NCBI RefSeq assembly: GCF_963677945.1
Contig: NZ_OY782578.1
Location: 2,323,258-2,387,257, forward strand
Length of the DNA: 64,000 nucleotides
Source of the DNA: an uncultured Bacteroides sp.
GTDB lineage: Bacteria > Bacteroidota > Bacteroidia > Bacteroidales > Bacteroidaceae
Direction of reading: 5' to 3'
Below are positions 1-9,356 of the stretch, one piece after another. Numbering within the stretch: position 1 is the first letter of the stretch; each line of letters opens with the position of its first letter. The notes under the pieces are model-generated. The model saw only the letters and a program-made list of their open reading frames with translations, was not told the origin of the DNA and made no database searches. The position numbers were made by a program, and so were the translations under genes.

Positions 1-1456
1 GACCTGTAACTCCTAATATCACGTATTTCTGTTTAGGAGTAGAGAAGCTTACCCTTTGACTCCAGAATCGGGATATTCCAATAAGAACTTCAAGACCATA
101 CTTCGCTACATAATCTGTTTTCCCTGTATAGTTGGTGTATAAATCAATGGTGTATGCAATGATGCCATTACGATGAATTTCTTCAAAAGTAATTTCCCAT
201 TCATTGTGACATTCAACTCCATCCATGGTAACCATCGGATAAAGTGCTGCACCGTTTGTAAATCCTAATTTCTCAGCATTTTCTATAGCTTTGGGTAAAT
301 GGTTGTATCTGTAAAGCAAAAGATTGATTGCCAGATTTTCAAATCCGGCTAACAAGTAATAAGGGATACAGCATAATTCTGTATTCCATTGAGTATTTCC
401 TCCATACTTTTCTCCCGTAAATCCTTTAGATCCAATATTTAAGCTTGGGTTGTCGCCCTTGTAGTTTTGGTGGATTTGAAATAGATTGAAACGAATGGCT
501 TGTTGTACTTCATCATCTCCTTCAATTTTTACATCAATGATATCCCATATTTTGCTCCATTCTTTCTTTTGTTCATCTAAGAGCGCTGCCCATCCTATAC
601 CTTTTGCTTTCTGAGCCTCGTTAATTGATTCCTCCACAAGTTTTTTTCTATCGCAATAGAGCGAAGAAACAATAGACGTATATTTTATTAATGATAAAGT
701 TTCACCTGGTTTTATATCAGAGCCAACACTAAATCCTACTAATTTCTCTTTTTCAATTCTAATCGGTCTGTTAGTTATTTCTTTATTATTTTTGAATAGC
801 TGATAAGTTGTGGCACAACAAGCCTGAGAATCTTCACGTTTAGTCTGCGTCCACAATAAAGCATAGTCGTGAGTAGTTTCTGCCAGGATGATATTCCACA
901 TTTTTTCATTGAAATTAGAACTTTCATGAATTACATCTCCGTTGATATAGGGGAGAAGTGATACCTTTCCTTCATAATTTACAGAAGTAACACTGTATTT
1001 TATCAGACAGAGATTTAATAGAGTCATACTATAAAAGCGCTCCACATGGATTTTTAAAGTGTATCCTTTAGGAGAAGTTACGGTGAAAGTCCTTTCCGAA
1101 ACGCCTTCTCTCATTAAGAGCTTACGCTCAAACTCATTTATATCCCATACTTCAAGATTGAGTTCCTCGTCTATAAGTCTAAGGTTAATGCCACTCCAAT
1201 AGGGAGCATTAGGCATACGCGAAAAATAACGTGGATATCCATTTTTCCACCATCCAACACGCGTACGGTCCTGGAAATAAATACCTGCAATATACGATCC
1301 TTGAAGTGTGTCGCCTGTATAAGTCTCTTCGAAGTTCCCTCGCTGACCAATTCTTCCGTTTCCAATACTGAAAATACTTTCGGAAGCTCTTTGGTTTTTA
1401 AGGTGAAATTCTTCTTCAATAATATTCCATCCGTCTGTTTTTAGGAATCTTTTCAT
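1..1456 (-). CDS. GH65 maltose/kojibiose-type phosphorylase, partial (3' end off window)
   Basis: The frame opens at ATG 1456 and stays open for 485 codons to the left edge, so the C-terminal part is missing. The product starts MKRFLKTDGWNIIEEEF, carries the N-terminal SIFSIGNGRIGQRGNF motif and, near residue 350, GEKYGGNTQWNTELCC, which resembles the conserved GEKYGG..W.TE block of family GH65. These enzymes phosphorolyse alpha-glucosidic disaccharides, usually maltose, giving beta-glucose 1-phosphate and glucose. No signal peptide is seen, so it is probably cytoplasmic. It lies downstream of an MFS maltose-type transporter on the same strand, which fits import followed by phosphorolysis. 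Catalytic Glu lies beyond the edge; specificity (maltose, trehalose, kojibiose) cannot be fixed. Confidence 0.85.
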   Translation of the reverse strand, partial: MKRFLKTDGWNIIEEEFHLKNQRASESIFSIGNGRIGQRGNFEETYTGDTLQGSYIAGIYFQDRTRVGWWKNGYPRYFSRMPNAPYWSGINLRLIDEELNLEVWDINEFERKLLMREGVSERTFTVTSPKGYTLKIHVERFYSMTLLNLCLIKYSVTSVNYEGKVSLLPYINGDVIHESSNFNEKMWNIILAETTHDYALLWTQTKREDSQACCATTYQLFKNNKEITNRPIRIEKEKLVGFSVGSDIKPGETLSLIKYTSIVSSLYCDRKKLVEESINEAQKAKGIGWAALLDEQKKEWSKIWDIIDVKIEGDDEVQQAIRFNLFQIHQNYKGDNPSLNIGSKGFTGEKYGGNTQWNTELCCIPYYLLAGFENLAINLLLYRYNHLPKAIENAEKLGFTNGAALYPMVTMDGVECHNEWEITFEEIHRNGIIAYTIDLYTNYTGKTDYVAKYGLEVLIGISRFWSQRVSFSTPKQKYVILGVTG

Positions 1457-1531
1457 GGTATTTTTAATTCTTGCTCACAATAGTGATGTGTGTTTTATCT
1501 TATTTATAGTTTTTCCTTAAAGAAAAATACT

Positions 1532-1581
1532 ACGGAGAACTTTATATCAGGTACTAATAAGGTACATATAAAGTTCTCCGT
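1532..1581 (-). terminator. Hairpin terminator/attenuator between MFS transporter and GH65 gene
   Basis: Perfect 16-bp inverted repeat (1532-1547 and 1566-1581, arm ACGGAGAACTTTATAT) with an 18-base loop. On the minus strand it is followed within a few bases by a T-rich run. It would end or attenuate transcripts leaving the transporter gene before the GH65 gene. Confidence 0.7.
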
Positions 1582-1671
1582 GCATTTTATCTTGTAAGCT
1601 AATTTGCTGAAAACTTGCTGCAAGATAATAAAAATAATATTATAAAAACTGCTAAAAACTAATTTTCCAGA

Positions 1672-2988
1672 TTAATTATTTTCATGTTGTGCCAATGTTT
1701 CTTTGATAAGAAAAACACAGATAGCTCCTACAATAAGAAATATTCCTGCAAGAACCAGCATGCTTACTTGTTTACCACCCACCAGGTGAAGTAGACCTCC
1801 TCCAATTAATGCTGCGCAAATCTGAGGTAAACAGATGGTTCCATTGAATAAACCAAGATAAGCTCCCATGTTTTTTCCTGATACGGAGTTTGTTAATATA
1901 GTAAATGGCATTGCCAGCATTGCTGCCCATGCAAAACCAATTACAAAGTAAGAAGCAAACAATGAATACTGATCGTGGATAAAGAATGTAGAGATAAAGC
2001 CTAATCCTCCAAGAAACAGACTTAATGAATATGCGAATTTGCGTGATTTAAACATTGGAAGCAGAACAGCCCAACAAAGAGAACCTATGGCTTGTATTGC
2101 AAACAACACTCCAACCCAGTTTCCGGCTTCCTGATATTGAGCAGATGAGGTATTGGTGGTTCCCCATACATTATCGGCAATAGCACCATTAGTATAAGTC
2201 CACATATACATGAAAGCTGCCCACGAAAAGAATTGAACCAAACCGACTGTCCAGAATACTTTTGGGGCATGTACCAATAAAGAAATAAAATCAGTTTTTT
2301 GCTTTTTCTCTGCAGCAGTAATGCCATGAAATTCTTCGAATTCTTTCGGAGGCATCTCTTTTACCTTAACGGTTGTATAGATTACACAAAGAATAAGTAT
2401 GGCTGCACCAATGTAGAACGAATAAATAACAGAGTCGGGAATCATACCTTTCTCGGCAATATTACTGATCCCAAAAAACGTAAAGATGAAAGGAAAAAGA
2501 TAGCCAACCAGGCTTCCTGCATTGCAAAGAAAACTCTGAATGGAATAAGCCAATCCTTTTTGCTTTTCGTTTACAAGGTCACCCACTAACATTTTAAAAG
2601 GTTGCATTGCCATATTTATAGACGTATCCAAAAACATGAGAGCTACCACACCAAAAATCATAGCATTTAATATCTTTGTAAAGCTGCCGGCATTTGGAAG
2701 AAGGCACATTACTATAACCGCAACCAGTGAACCAACAAATAAATAAGGAATTCTGCGCCCGAACCGTGTCCATGTTTTATCACTAGCAGATCCAATCAAT
2801 GGTTGTACAATAATTCCTGCCAAAGGAGGAAGTATCCAAAAGTAACTAAGGTTATGAGGATCGGCACCTAATGTGGCGAATATTCTGCTAATATTTGCAC
2901 TTTGTAGTGCGTATGCAATCTGTACACCAAAGAAACCGAAACTAATGTTCCATAGTGTCCAAAAACTTAGGTCTGGTTTTGTTTTCAT
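1672..2988 (-). CDS. MFS sugar transporter, SLC45/maltose-maltodextrin type
   Basis: A 438-residue protein with about twelve hydrophobic segments. The N-terminus has FGVQIAYALQSANISRIF and PLAGIIVQPLIGSASDKT, then RFGRRIPYLF: the loop 2-3 pattern of the SLC45/GPH-like sucrose and maltose transporters in Bacteroidota and Caulobacter. It should move maltose or short maltodextrins across the inner membrane by cation symport. It sits between the LacI regulator and the GH65 phosphorylase, all on the minus strand, consistent with cytoplasmic phosphorolysis of the imported disaccharide. The upstream region holds an array of TGTACA dyads rather than an obvious TAnnTTTG promoter box. Confidence 0.85.
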   Translation of the reverse strand: MKTKPDLSFWTLWNISFGFFGVQIAYALQSANISRIFATLGADPHNLSYFWILPPLAGIIVQPLIGSASDKTWTRFGRRIPYLFVGSLVAVIVMCLLPNAGSFTKILNAMIFGVVALMFLDTSINMAMQPFKMLVGDLVNEKQKGLAYSIQSFLCNAGSLVGYLFPFIFTFFGISNIAEKGMIPDSVIYSFYIGAAILILCVIYTTVKVKEMPPKEFEEFHGITAAEKKQKTDFISLLVHAPKVFWTVGLVQFFSWAAFMYMWTYTNGAIADNVWGTTNTSSAQYQEAGNWVGVLFAIQAIGSLCWAVLLPMFKSRKFAYSLSLFLGGLGFISTFFIHDQYSLFASYFVIGFAWAAMLAMPFTILTNSVSGKNMGAYLGLFNGTICLPQICAALIGGGLLHLVGGKQVSMLVLAGIFLIVGAICVFLIKETLAQHENN

Positions 2989-3511
2989 TGTATTTTTCTT
3001 CTTTATTAGATTTTATATGACTATTGTTTATTATGTCTTATTATATCAATTACTATTTTTATCTGGTTATCCCGCTTCAAACATGTACATGTTTACACCC
3101 AATCATGTACATGTTTGAGTCCAATCTTGTACATGATCGGTCAGCTTACTCGCCAATAATTTGCTAAATAGATTCCAGTTATTCGTTAATTTTACTCTAT
3201 AACTTTATTAAACAGATTCCAGTTGACTACTACTGCTCCTAAGCCTATAATCAGTTGATCGACTAACTAAATAAATTCATTATTGCTATTGTCTATAGTG
3301 TTGATTATCAGTAATACCTGTTCTGCTGTGGTGTACATGGTGTACTTAAATTGCTCTTTTTTCGTTCTGAGAAATTCATTTTTCAAAATTCCGCAATTTA
3401 CAGAATTTTCAAAATTTAGTTTTATAAACCGAAAAATATAACTTTTTACTGCCACCTCTGCCACCTGCTTGATTTTAATTATCTGATATTTAATATATTA
3501 TAAATTCCATT
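2989..3511. other. 523-bp gene-free region with dyad array and cassette-like remnant
   Basis: No supported gene lies between the transporter and the regulator. The left half contains three TGTACA dyads 22 bp apart (3079-3144). The right half (about 3360-3470) resembles the non-coding DNA between the HU-like and VapE genes at 62.7 kb: both have AATTCCGCAA, then AATTTTCAAAATTTA, then a TGCCACC repeat. It is probably a decayed copy of that control region. Confidence 0.6.
3079..3144. repeat. Array 1: three TGTACA-centred dyads, 22-bp period
   Basis: TGTACA cores start at 3084, 3106 and 3128, exactly 22 bp apart. Sites: AAACATGTACATGTTT (perfect 16-bp palindrome), AATCATGTACATGTTT and AATCTTGTACATGATC. 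The array lies about 95-145 bp upstream of the MFS transporter start. Similar arrays occur at 16975, 32933 and 62542. Confidence 0.8.
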
Positions 3512-4531
3512 TTATTTGGTAGTTCCCCTAACTACCAGATTGGTCTTAACAATTCTATTGCCACTTCTCTTTTCTTCTGGATTCTTATTTTCAAGTCTGT
3601 CAATTAATAAATTGATTGCACTTTCACCAACTTCTTTTCCATGTTGCTCTACTGTAGTGAGTTTAGGATCGGTAGTCTGAGCTATAATTCCATCAGAGAA
3701 ACCACAGATAGAAACATCCTCTGGAATTTTAAGATTTGCCAATTTGCATGAATACAAAATTCCCGAAGCAGTTTCATCATTAATTGCAAAGAAACCATCG
3801 GGCCTGTTTGCAGATTCTAAAATAGCAGGAGTAATAGCTATGGCTTGTTCTCGTGTATCGCATATTTTAATCATGCTATCATCAACCGGAACCTTATATC
3901 TTTTCATAGCGTCCAAATATCCATTTTTCCTGTTTTTTGAAATTTCCAGATGAAGAGGAGCGCTATAGAATAAAATACGCTTGCATCCTGTCTGAATCAT
4001 ATATTCAACTGCGGCAAAAGCCCCAGCATAATCATCCACAACAACACGTTCTGTATTTATTCCGGTGCAAATCCGGTCATAAAACACTATTGGAATATTA
4101 TTGTCCAGCAATTCCTGATAATGTTCGTATCGGGATGTATCTTTTGCCAATGAAGTGATAACTCCGCAAACCCGTGCGGCTAAAAAGGAGTGAACAATTT
4201 TAACTTCCCGGGTATACTCTTCGTTCGATTGTGCGATAATGATATTGTAACCAGCTTTAGAAGCCACTTCTTCAATTCCATCTAGAACACATGAGAAAAA
4301 ATGATGAACAAATTGCGGAATAATAACCCCAATTGTGTTTGATCGGCTTGTGCGTAAATTCATGGCCAATTCATTTGGCTTATAATTATGTTCGCGCGCG
4401 TACTTATTTATAGTGTTTCTAGTCTCTTTACTAATGTCAGGGTTGTTTTTAAGTGCTCTTGAAACTGTGGATGGAGAGACATTTAACGCCTTGGCTATAT
4501 CTTTGATTGTGATTTGCGTTTTGTTATTCAT
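3512..4531 (-). CDS. LacI/GalR-family transcriptional regulator of the maltodextrin locus
   Basis: A 339-residue protein. Residues 7-55 form a LacI-type helix-turn-helix (IKDIAKALNVSPSTVSRALK) followed by the hinge helix (KPNELAMNLRTSRSNTIGVI). The rest is a periplasmic-binding-protein-like sensor domain, ending before ERLENKNPEE-type C-terminal helices. The gene is divergent from susC, and the 285-bp gap contains a LacI-type operator (4648-4661) just after a -7 promoter box. A second operator copy precedes the SusA-like gene at 20.0 kb. The likely ligand is maltose, a maltodextrin or a phosphorylated derivative; this is inferred from context. Classical Bacteroides Sus loci use a SusR sensor instead. 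Confidence 0.9.
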   Translation of the reverse strand: MNNKTQITIKDIAKALNVSPSTVSRALKNNPDISKETRNTINKYAREHNYKPNELAMNLRTSRSNTIGVIIPQFVHHFFSCVLDGIEEVASKAGYNIIIAQSNEEYTREVKIVHSFLAARVCGVITSLAKDTSRYEHYQELLDNNIPIVFYDRICTGINTERVVVDDYAGAFAAVEYMIQTGCKRILFYSAPLHLEISKNRKNGYLDAMKRYKVPVDDSMIKICDTREQAIAITPAILESANRPDGFFAINDETASGILYSCKLANLKIPEDVSICGFSDGIIAQTTDPKLTTVEQHGKEVGESAINLLIDRLENKNPEEKRSGNRIVKTNLVVRGTTK

Positions 4532-4636
4532 AATTGATTTATAAGTTTCAATCCAAGGTTATATATTTTTATAGTGTTCTCCATACAAAAATAGAATAAA
4601 TGCTCTAGATTGTTTTTTATAGTTAAATAATAGATG

Positions 4637-4644
4637 TATATTTG
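4637..4644 (+). promoter_or_regulatory. Promoter -7 box of the susCDE operon
   Basis: TATATTTG matches the Bacteroidota -7 consensus TAnnTTTG. The -33 element is weak (a T-rich stretch about 19-21 bp upstream). It implies a transcript start near 4651 and a leader of about 165 bases before susC. Confidence 0.6.
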
Positions 4645-4647
4645 AGA

Positions 4648-4661
4648 TGCAAACGATTGCA
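4648..4661. promoter_or_regulatory. LacI-type operator at the susC promoter
   Basis: TGCAAACGATTGCA is a near-perfect dyad centred on CG, the usual geometry for LacI-family sites. It begins four bases after the -7 box and so covers the expected transcription start, which suits repression by the divergent regulator. A related site lies at 20018-20031. Confidence 0.75.
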
Positions 4662-4816
4662 GAGCAAAAGTAACGAAATCATGACATCATTCGCACAAGT
4701 AATAGTTAATAAACTCTATTTTTGTTGAGTAGTTGAAATGAATTTTAACGATTCATTCCTCTCTTTCTCAGAGAAATCAATTATTTATAATATTGTTAAC
4801 TTTAATTTTTAAATGC

Positions 4817-7759
4817 ATGAAGCAAGTTAATCTTAAACTCGTGAAAACAATCCTTCCAATATTGATGGGGTTGTTCTTGTCGATGGGCGTCTTTGCACAG
4901 CAGATCACTGTTACAGGAGTTGTAAAGGATGCAAAGGGTGAGCCTATTATTGGTGCAAATGTTGCTGTAAAGGGCACCACAACCGGTACTATTACTGATC
5001 TTGATGGAGTATTTCATCTTCAGGCTCCTCAGAATTCAGTTATTACAGTTTCTTTTATAGGTTATAAAACGGTAGAAGTAAAAGCGTTAAAAAACCTGAC
5101 GGTTGTTTTACAGGAAGATGCCGTAATGCTTGAAGGTACAGTTGTTATTGGTTATGGTACGGTAAAGAAGAATGATCTTACCGGATCTGTAACAGCAATC
5201 AAGCCAGATAAACTAAATCGTGGTCTTACTACAACCGCTACTGATATGATTACCGGAAAAATAGCAGGTGTAAATGTTACATCAGATGGTGGTGCTCCTG
5301 GCAGTGATGTAACAATCCGTGTTCGTGGTGGTTCTTCTTTGTCTGCAAGTAATAAACCTCTTATTGTAATCGATGGTCTTCCTATTGATAATGAAGGTAT
5401 TAAAGGCGTTTCTAATATGTTCAGTACAATCAATCCAAATGATATTGAAACATTTACAGTTCTTAAAGATGCATCTGCTACTGCCATTTATGGATCACGT
5501 GCCTCTAATGGTGTAATTATCATTACTACTAAAAAAGGAGAAAAAGGTTCGGCTCCCAGAGTATCTTACGACGGAAATATATCAGTGAGTACAAAGGTTA
5601 ATAGTATTGATGTTATGTCTGCTGATGAATTTCGTGATTTTGTAACTAATAAATTTGGTGCAAATTCAGGAGCTGTTAAATTGTTGGGAACTGCAAACAC
5701 AGACTGGCAAAAAGAAATTTTCAGAACAGCTATTGGACATGATCATAATGTTACTGTTTCTGGTGGATTAAAAAATATGCCTTATCGTGTGAGTGTAGGT
5801 TATACAAATCAAAATGGTATTCTTGACACATCAAACTTTGAACGTTATACAGGTTCTTTTAATTTAAGTCCTTCATTTTTTGATAATCACTTGAATGTGA
5901 ATATTAATGCCAAGGGGATGATTTCTAATAATAGATTTGCAGATACAGGTGCAATAGGTGCAGCATTAGACTTTGATCCTACAAAACCTGTAATGGACGG
6001 TAATAGTAAATATGGTGGCTATTTTGCTTGGGAAGAGTCTGGCAATTTTATCACTATTGCTACTAAAAATCCAGTTTCTATGTTGAAGCAGAAAAAAGAA
6101 ACTGCAAATTCAAAGAATATTATTGCTAATGCTCAGTTTGACTACAAATTCCCTTTCCTTCCGGAATTACATGCTAATCTTAATTTAGGTATGGATGTCG
6201 CTACTGGAACTCAAGATGTTTTTTATCCAAAAGAATCTCCTATTGGTTATGTTGAAAATGGAAAGACTGGATCTGAAACTATTGATAAATATAATCACTT
6301 ACTGGATTTTTATTTGCAATATGCAAAAGATTTGAACGATCTTCATCACATAGATTTAATGGGTGGTTATTCTTGGCAACATTTTCATAGGAATACAGAA
6401 AATGCATATAATAATCTTGACTCAAATAATCCTACTAGTTACATATTTAAAACAGAAAATTATTTAGTGTCTTTCTTTGGTCGTTTGAATTATTCATTTA
6501 TGAATAAGTATCTGGTTACAGCTACTTTACGTGACGATGGTACTTCACGTTTCTCTAAAGATAATCGTTGGGGACTTTTCCCATCAGTTGCATTAGGATG
6601 GAAAATAAAAGAAGAAAGTTTTTTAAAGGATGTTGATGCTGTTTCTGATCTTAAACTTCGTTTAGGGTATGGTATTACAGGACAACAAGATCTTTCTATG
6701 GGAGATTATTCATATATGGCTACATATTATGCTGGTCAGGATGGTGCATACTATCAGTTGGGTGACCAATTTGCTAAAATATCTCGTCCTGATGGATACA
6801 ATCCGAATTTGAAATGGGAAGAAACAACTACATGGAATGCTGGTTTAGACTTCGGTTTTGCAAATAACAGAATCACTGCTGCTTTAGATTATTATTATCG
6901 TAAAACAAAAGACCTTATTAACTTAATTGAAGTTCCTGCCGGAACCAACTTTAAAAATCGTGTCACTAGTAATATTGGTTCATTAAAAAATCAAGGTGTT
7001 GAATTTGCAATTAATGCCAAAGCCATTTCTACTCCAGATTTGGTTTGGGATTTAGGCTTCAATGCTGCTTGGAATAATAATAAAATTACTAAACTGACAA
7101 CCCAGGATAATGCTTCAACAATAGTAGCTATAGGTGATATTGAAGGTGGTACCGGAAATAAAGTTCAGGCACATGGAATAGGACATTCTGCTAATTCTTT
7201 TTATGTATTTGAACAAGTTTATGATCAGGCAGGTAAACCAATAGAAGGTCTTTTTGTAGATCGTAATAAAGATGGTGTTATAAATGAGGAAGATCGCTAT
7301 TTTTACAAGAAACCTTCTGCAGATGTTATTATGGGATTTACATCAAAATTAGTCTATAAATCATGGGATTTTAGTTTTTCTTTAAGATCAAACCTTGGAA
7401 ACTATGCCTATAATAATATCGCTTCTTCAAAAGCTGCCATTAGTGAAGGAAATATTAATAATAAAGGTTATCTCTCTAACAGACCTTCATCTGCTTTCAA
7501 ATCTAATTTCCAGAATGTAAGTTTATATTCTGACTATTATGTAACTAATGCGTCATTCTTGCGCTGTGATAATATAACTTTAGGACATACTTTTAAAAAT
7601 TTATTTGGTAAAGTTAGTGGTCGTGTTTACGGAACAGTACAGAATGCATTTGTAATTACAAAATATGATGGCCTTGATCCTGAAGTGAAAGATGGTTTGG
7701 ATAAAAACATTTATCCACGTCCTTTGGTTGGAATTCTAGGTGTAAGTCTTAACTTTTAA
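4817..7759 (+). CDS. susC: SusC-like TonB-dependent maltodextrin/starch transporter
   Basis: I chose ATG 4817 (MKQVNLKLVKTILPILMG) over an upstream TTG because it starts directly into a signal peptide ending near VFAQ; this gives 980 residues. A carboxypeptidase-like domain follows (TGVVKDAKGEPIIGANVAVK), then the SusC/RagA plug (VVIGYGTVKKNDLTGSV, VRIRG-type IRVRGGSS, PLIVIDGLPID), then a 22-strand barrel ending in the C-terminal aromatic residue (VSLNF). The protein imports oligosaccharides through the outer membrane together with the SusD lipoprotein encoded 18 bases downstream. A LacI site in front and amylases downstream point to starch or maltodextrin as substrate. Confidence 0.93.
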   Translation: MKQVNLKLVKTILPILMGLFLSMGVFAQQITVTGVVKDAKGEPIIGANVAVKGTTTGTITDLDGVFHLQAPQNSVITVSFIGYKTVEVKALKNLTVVLQEDAVMLEGTVVIGYGTVKKNDLTGSVTAIKPDKLNRGLTTTATDMITGKIAGVNVTSDGGAPGSDVTIRVRGGSSLSASNKPLIVIDGLPIDNEGIKGVSNMFSTINPNDIETFTVLKDASATAIYGSRASNGVIIITTKKGEKGSAPRVSYDGNISVSTKVNSIDVMSADEFRDFVTNKFGANSGAVKLLGTANTDWQKEIFRTAIGHDHNVTVSGGLKNMPYRVSVGYTNQNGILDTSNFERYTGSFNLSPSFFDNHLNVNINAKGMISNNRFADTGAIGAALDFDPTKPVMDGNSKYGGYFAWEESGNFITIATKNPVSMLKQKKETANSKNIIANAQFDYKFPFLPELHANLNLGMDVATGTQDVFYPKESPIGYVENGKTGSETIDKYNHLLDFYLQYAKDLNDLHHIDLMGGYSWQHFHRNTENAYNNLDSNNPTSYIFKTENYLVSFFGRLNYSFMNKYLVTATLRDDGTSRFSKDNRWGLFPSVALGWKIKEESFLKDVDAVSDLKLRLGYGITGQQDLSMGDYSYMATYYAGQDGAYYQLGDQFAKISRPDGYNPNLKWEETTTWNAGLDFGFANNRITAALDYYYRKTKDLINLIEVPAGTNFKNRVTSNIGSLKNQGVEFAINAKAISTPDLVWDLGFNAAWNNNKITKLTTQDNASTIVAIGDIEGGTGNKVQAHGIGHSANSFYVFEQVYDQAGKPIEGLFVDRNKDGVINEEDRYFYKKPSADVIMGFTSKLVYKSWDFSFSLRSNLGNYAYNNIASSKAAISEGNINNKGYLSNRPSSAFKSNFQNVSLYSDYYVTNASFLRCDNITLGHTFKNLFGKVSGRVYGTVQNAFVITKYDGLDPEVKDGLDKNIYPRPLVGILGVSLNF

Positions 7760-7777
7760 TCTTAAATAATACAGAAT

Positions 7778-9325
7778 ATGAATACAAAAATATTTAAATA
7801 CATCATACCTGTTTTATCATTGGCATTTACAATGAATTTTACTTCATGTGTTAATGACCTTGATGTAACTCCTATTGATCCTAATCTTAATGTTCAATTC
7901 GATCAGGATGCAAACTTTGCGAAGATTTATGCTGGTCTTGCTATAACAGGAAACCAAGGTCCTGCAGGGAAACCTGATATTGAAGGTACTGATGAAGGAG
8001 CTTCTGGTCTTATGCGTATGTTGTTTAATCTTAATGAATTACCTACTGATGAGGCGATTTGTGCATGGGGTTCTGATACTCAAGTGTATCCATTAAATTT
8101 TGCCAAATTTGGTGCATCTAATGGTGTTGCTCTTGATATGTTTAACCGACTTTATATACAAATAGCACAGTGTAATAATTTTCTTATTCAAACAGCTGGT
8201 TTGTCTGACGAGAATACTAAAGCCCAGCGTTCTGAAGTCCGTTTTATCCGAGCTTTAGACTATTATTATTTAGTTGATCTGTTTGGAAATGTACCATTTG
8301 TAGATGAAAACACAGGTATTGGATCATATTTACCACAGCGTATAAATCGTGCAGATTTATATAAATATATCGAAACAGAACTTCTTGCTATAGAGCCAGA
8401 AATGAAAACACCTAAAACAAATCTTTATGGCAGAGCAGATAAAGCTGCTGTATGGATGTTACTTTCACGTTTGTATCTTAATGCAGAAGTTTATACCGGT
8501 ACAGCTCAATGGGCAAATGCTGCTACATATGCAGGTAAGGTAATGAATGCTGGATATGTTCTTGAATCAAACTATAATAATATGTTTTGTGCTGATAATA
8601 ACACTTCAACCGAAATGATTCTTCCTATCTGTTATGACGGTGTTAAGACTCGTTCCTGGAGTGGATTATTCTTTGTCGCAAGTTTCCTTTCCGGAGATAT
8701 GAACACTGTAGCTACTTTTGGAACGAAAGAAGCTTGGGGAGGTAATCGTGCACGTGCTGCATTAATTAAAAAGTTTGTTTCTGATGGAAATCTTGATAAT
8801 ACAACAGATGATCGTGCTTCGTTCTGGACAAAAGACCGTACTTTAAATATTACAAAACCAATAGAATTTAAAGAAGGATATTCAGTCACTAAATTTAAAA
8901 ACAGAACCAAGGCTGGAGTTATAGGAAGTGATCCTAATCAGCAATTCCCAGATATGGATTTTCCTTTGTTCCGTTTAGCTGAGGCAAATCTTACGTTTGC
9001 AGAAGCTACTCTTAGAGCAAATGGTGATAAAACTGCAGCTCTGAATGCTATTAATGCTTTACGTGATCGTGCTCATGCTTCTAAAATTTCAGCTTCTGAT
9101 TTAACATTGGACTTTATTCTTGATGAAAAAGCTCGTGAATTCTATTTTGAAGCACAACGTCGTACAGATTTGATCCGTTATAATAAGTTTACTTCTGGTT
9201 ATACATGGGATTGGAAAGGTGGAACATCGGAAGGTACTTCTTTACCAAGTTATATGTCTCTTTATCCAATTCCTACAGCTCAGCTTACAGCCAATAGTAA
9301 CTTGAAACAGAATCCTGGTTATTAA
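7778..9325 (+). CDS. susD: SusD-like starch-binding outer-membrane lipoprotein
   Basis: A 515-residue protein with a lipoprotein signal (MNTKIFKYIIPVLSLAFTM, lipobox FTSC at about residue 24). The body has the SusD/RagB alpha-helical TPR-like fold pattern (RFIRALDYYYLVDLFGNVP, AAVWMLLSRLYLNAEVY, RDRAHASK, REFYFEAQRRTDLIRY). It caps the SusC barrel and binds glycan at the cell surface. It follows susC after 18 bases and precedes the SusE-like gene by 31 bases, so the three form one operon. Confidence 0.93.
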   Translation: MNTKIFKYIIPVLSLAFTMNFTSCVNDLDVTPIDPNLNVQFDQDANFAKIYAGLAITGNQGPAGKPDIEGTDEGASGLMRMLFNLNELPTDEAICAWGSDTQVYPLNFAKFGASNGVALDMFNRLYIQIAQCNNFLIQTAGLSDENTKAQRSEVRFIRALDYYYLVDLFGNVPFVDENTGIGSYLPQRINRADLYKYIETELLAIEPEMKTPKTNLYGRADKAAVWMLLSRLYLNAEVYTGTAQWANAATYAGKVMNAGYVLESNYNNMFCADNNTSTEMILPICYDGVKTRSWSGLFFVASFLSGDMNTVATFGTKEAWGGNRARAALIKKFVSDGNLDNTTDDRASFWTKDRTLNITKPIEFKEGYSVTKFKNRTKAGVIGSDPNQQFPDMDFPLFRLAEANLTFAEATLRANGDKTAALNAINALRDRAHASKISASDLTLDFILDEKAREFYFEAQRRTDLIRYNKFTSGYTWDWKGGTSEGTSLPSYMSLYPIPTAQLTANSNLKQNPGY

Positions 9326-9356
9326 TTTAGTGTTCTAATTCTAAAATTAACTTAGT

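Noticed and set aside
2299-2589. Open frame opposite the MFS transporter gene
   Set aside because: It lies fully inside a well-supported gene on the other strand, and similar shadows occur in most long genes here.
4793-4816. Extended SusC start at TTG 4793
   Set aside because: It adds eight residues of unlikely leader before MKQVNLKLVK, which is already a normal signal peptide start.
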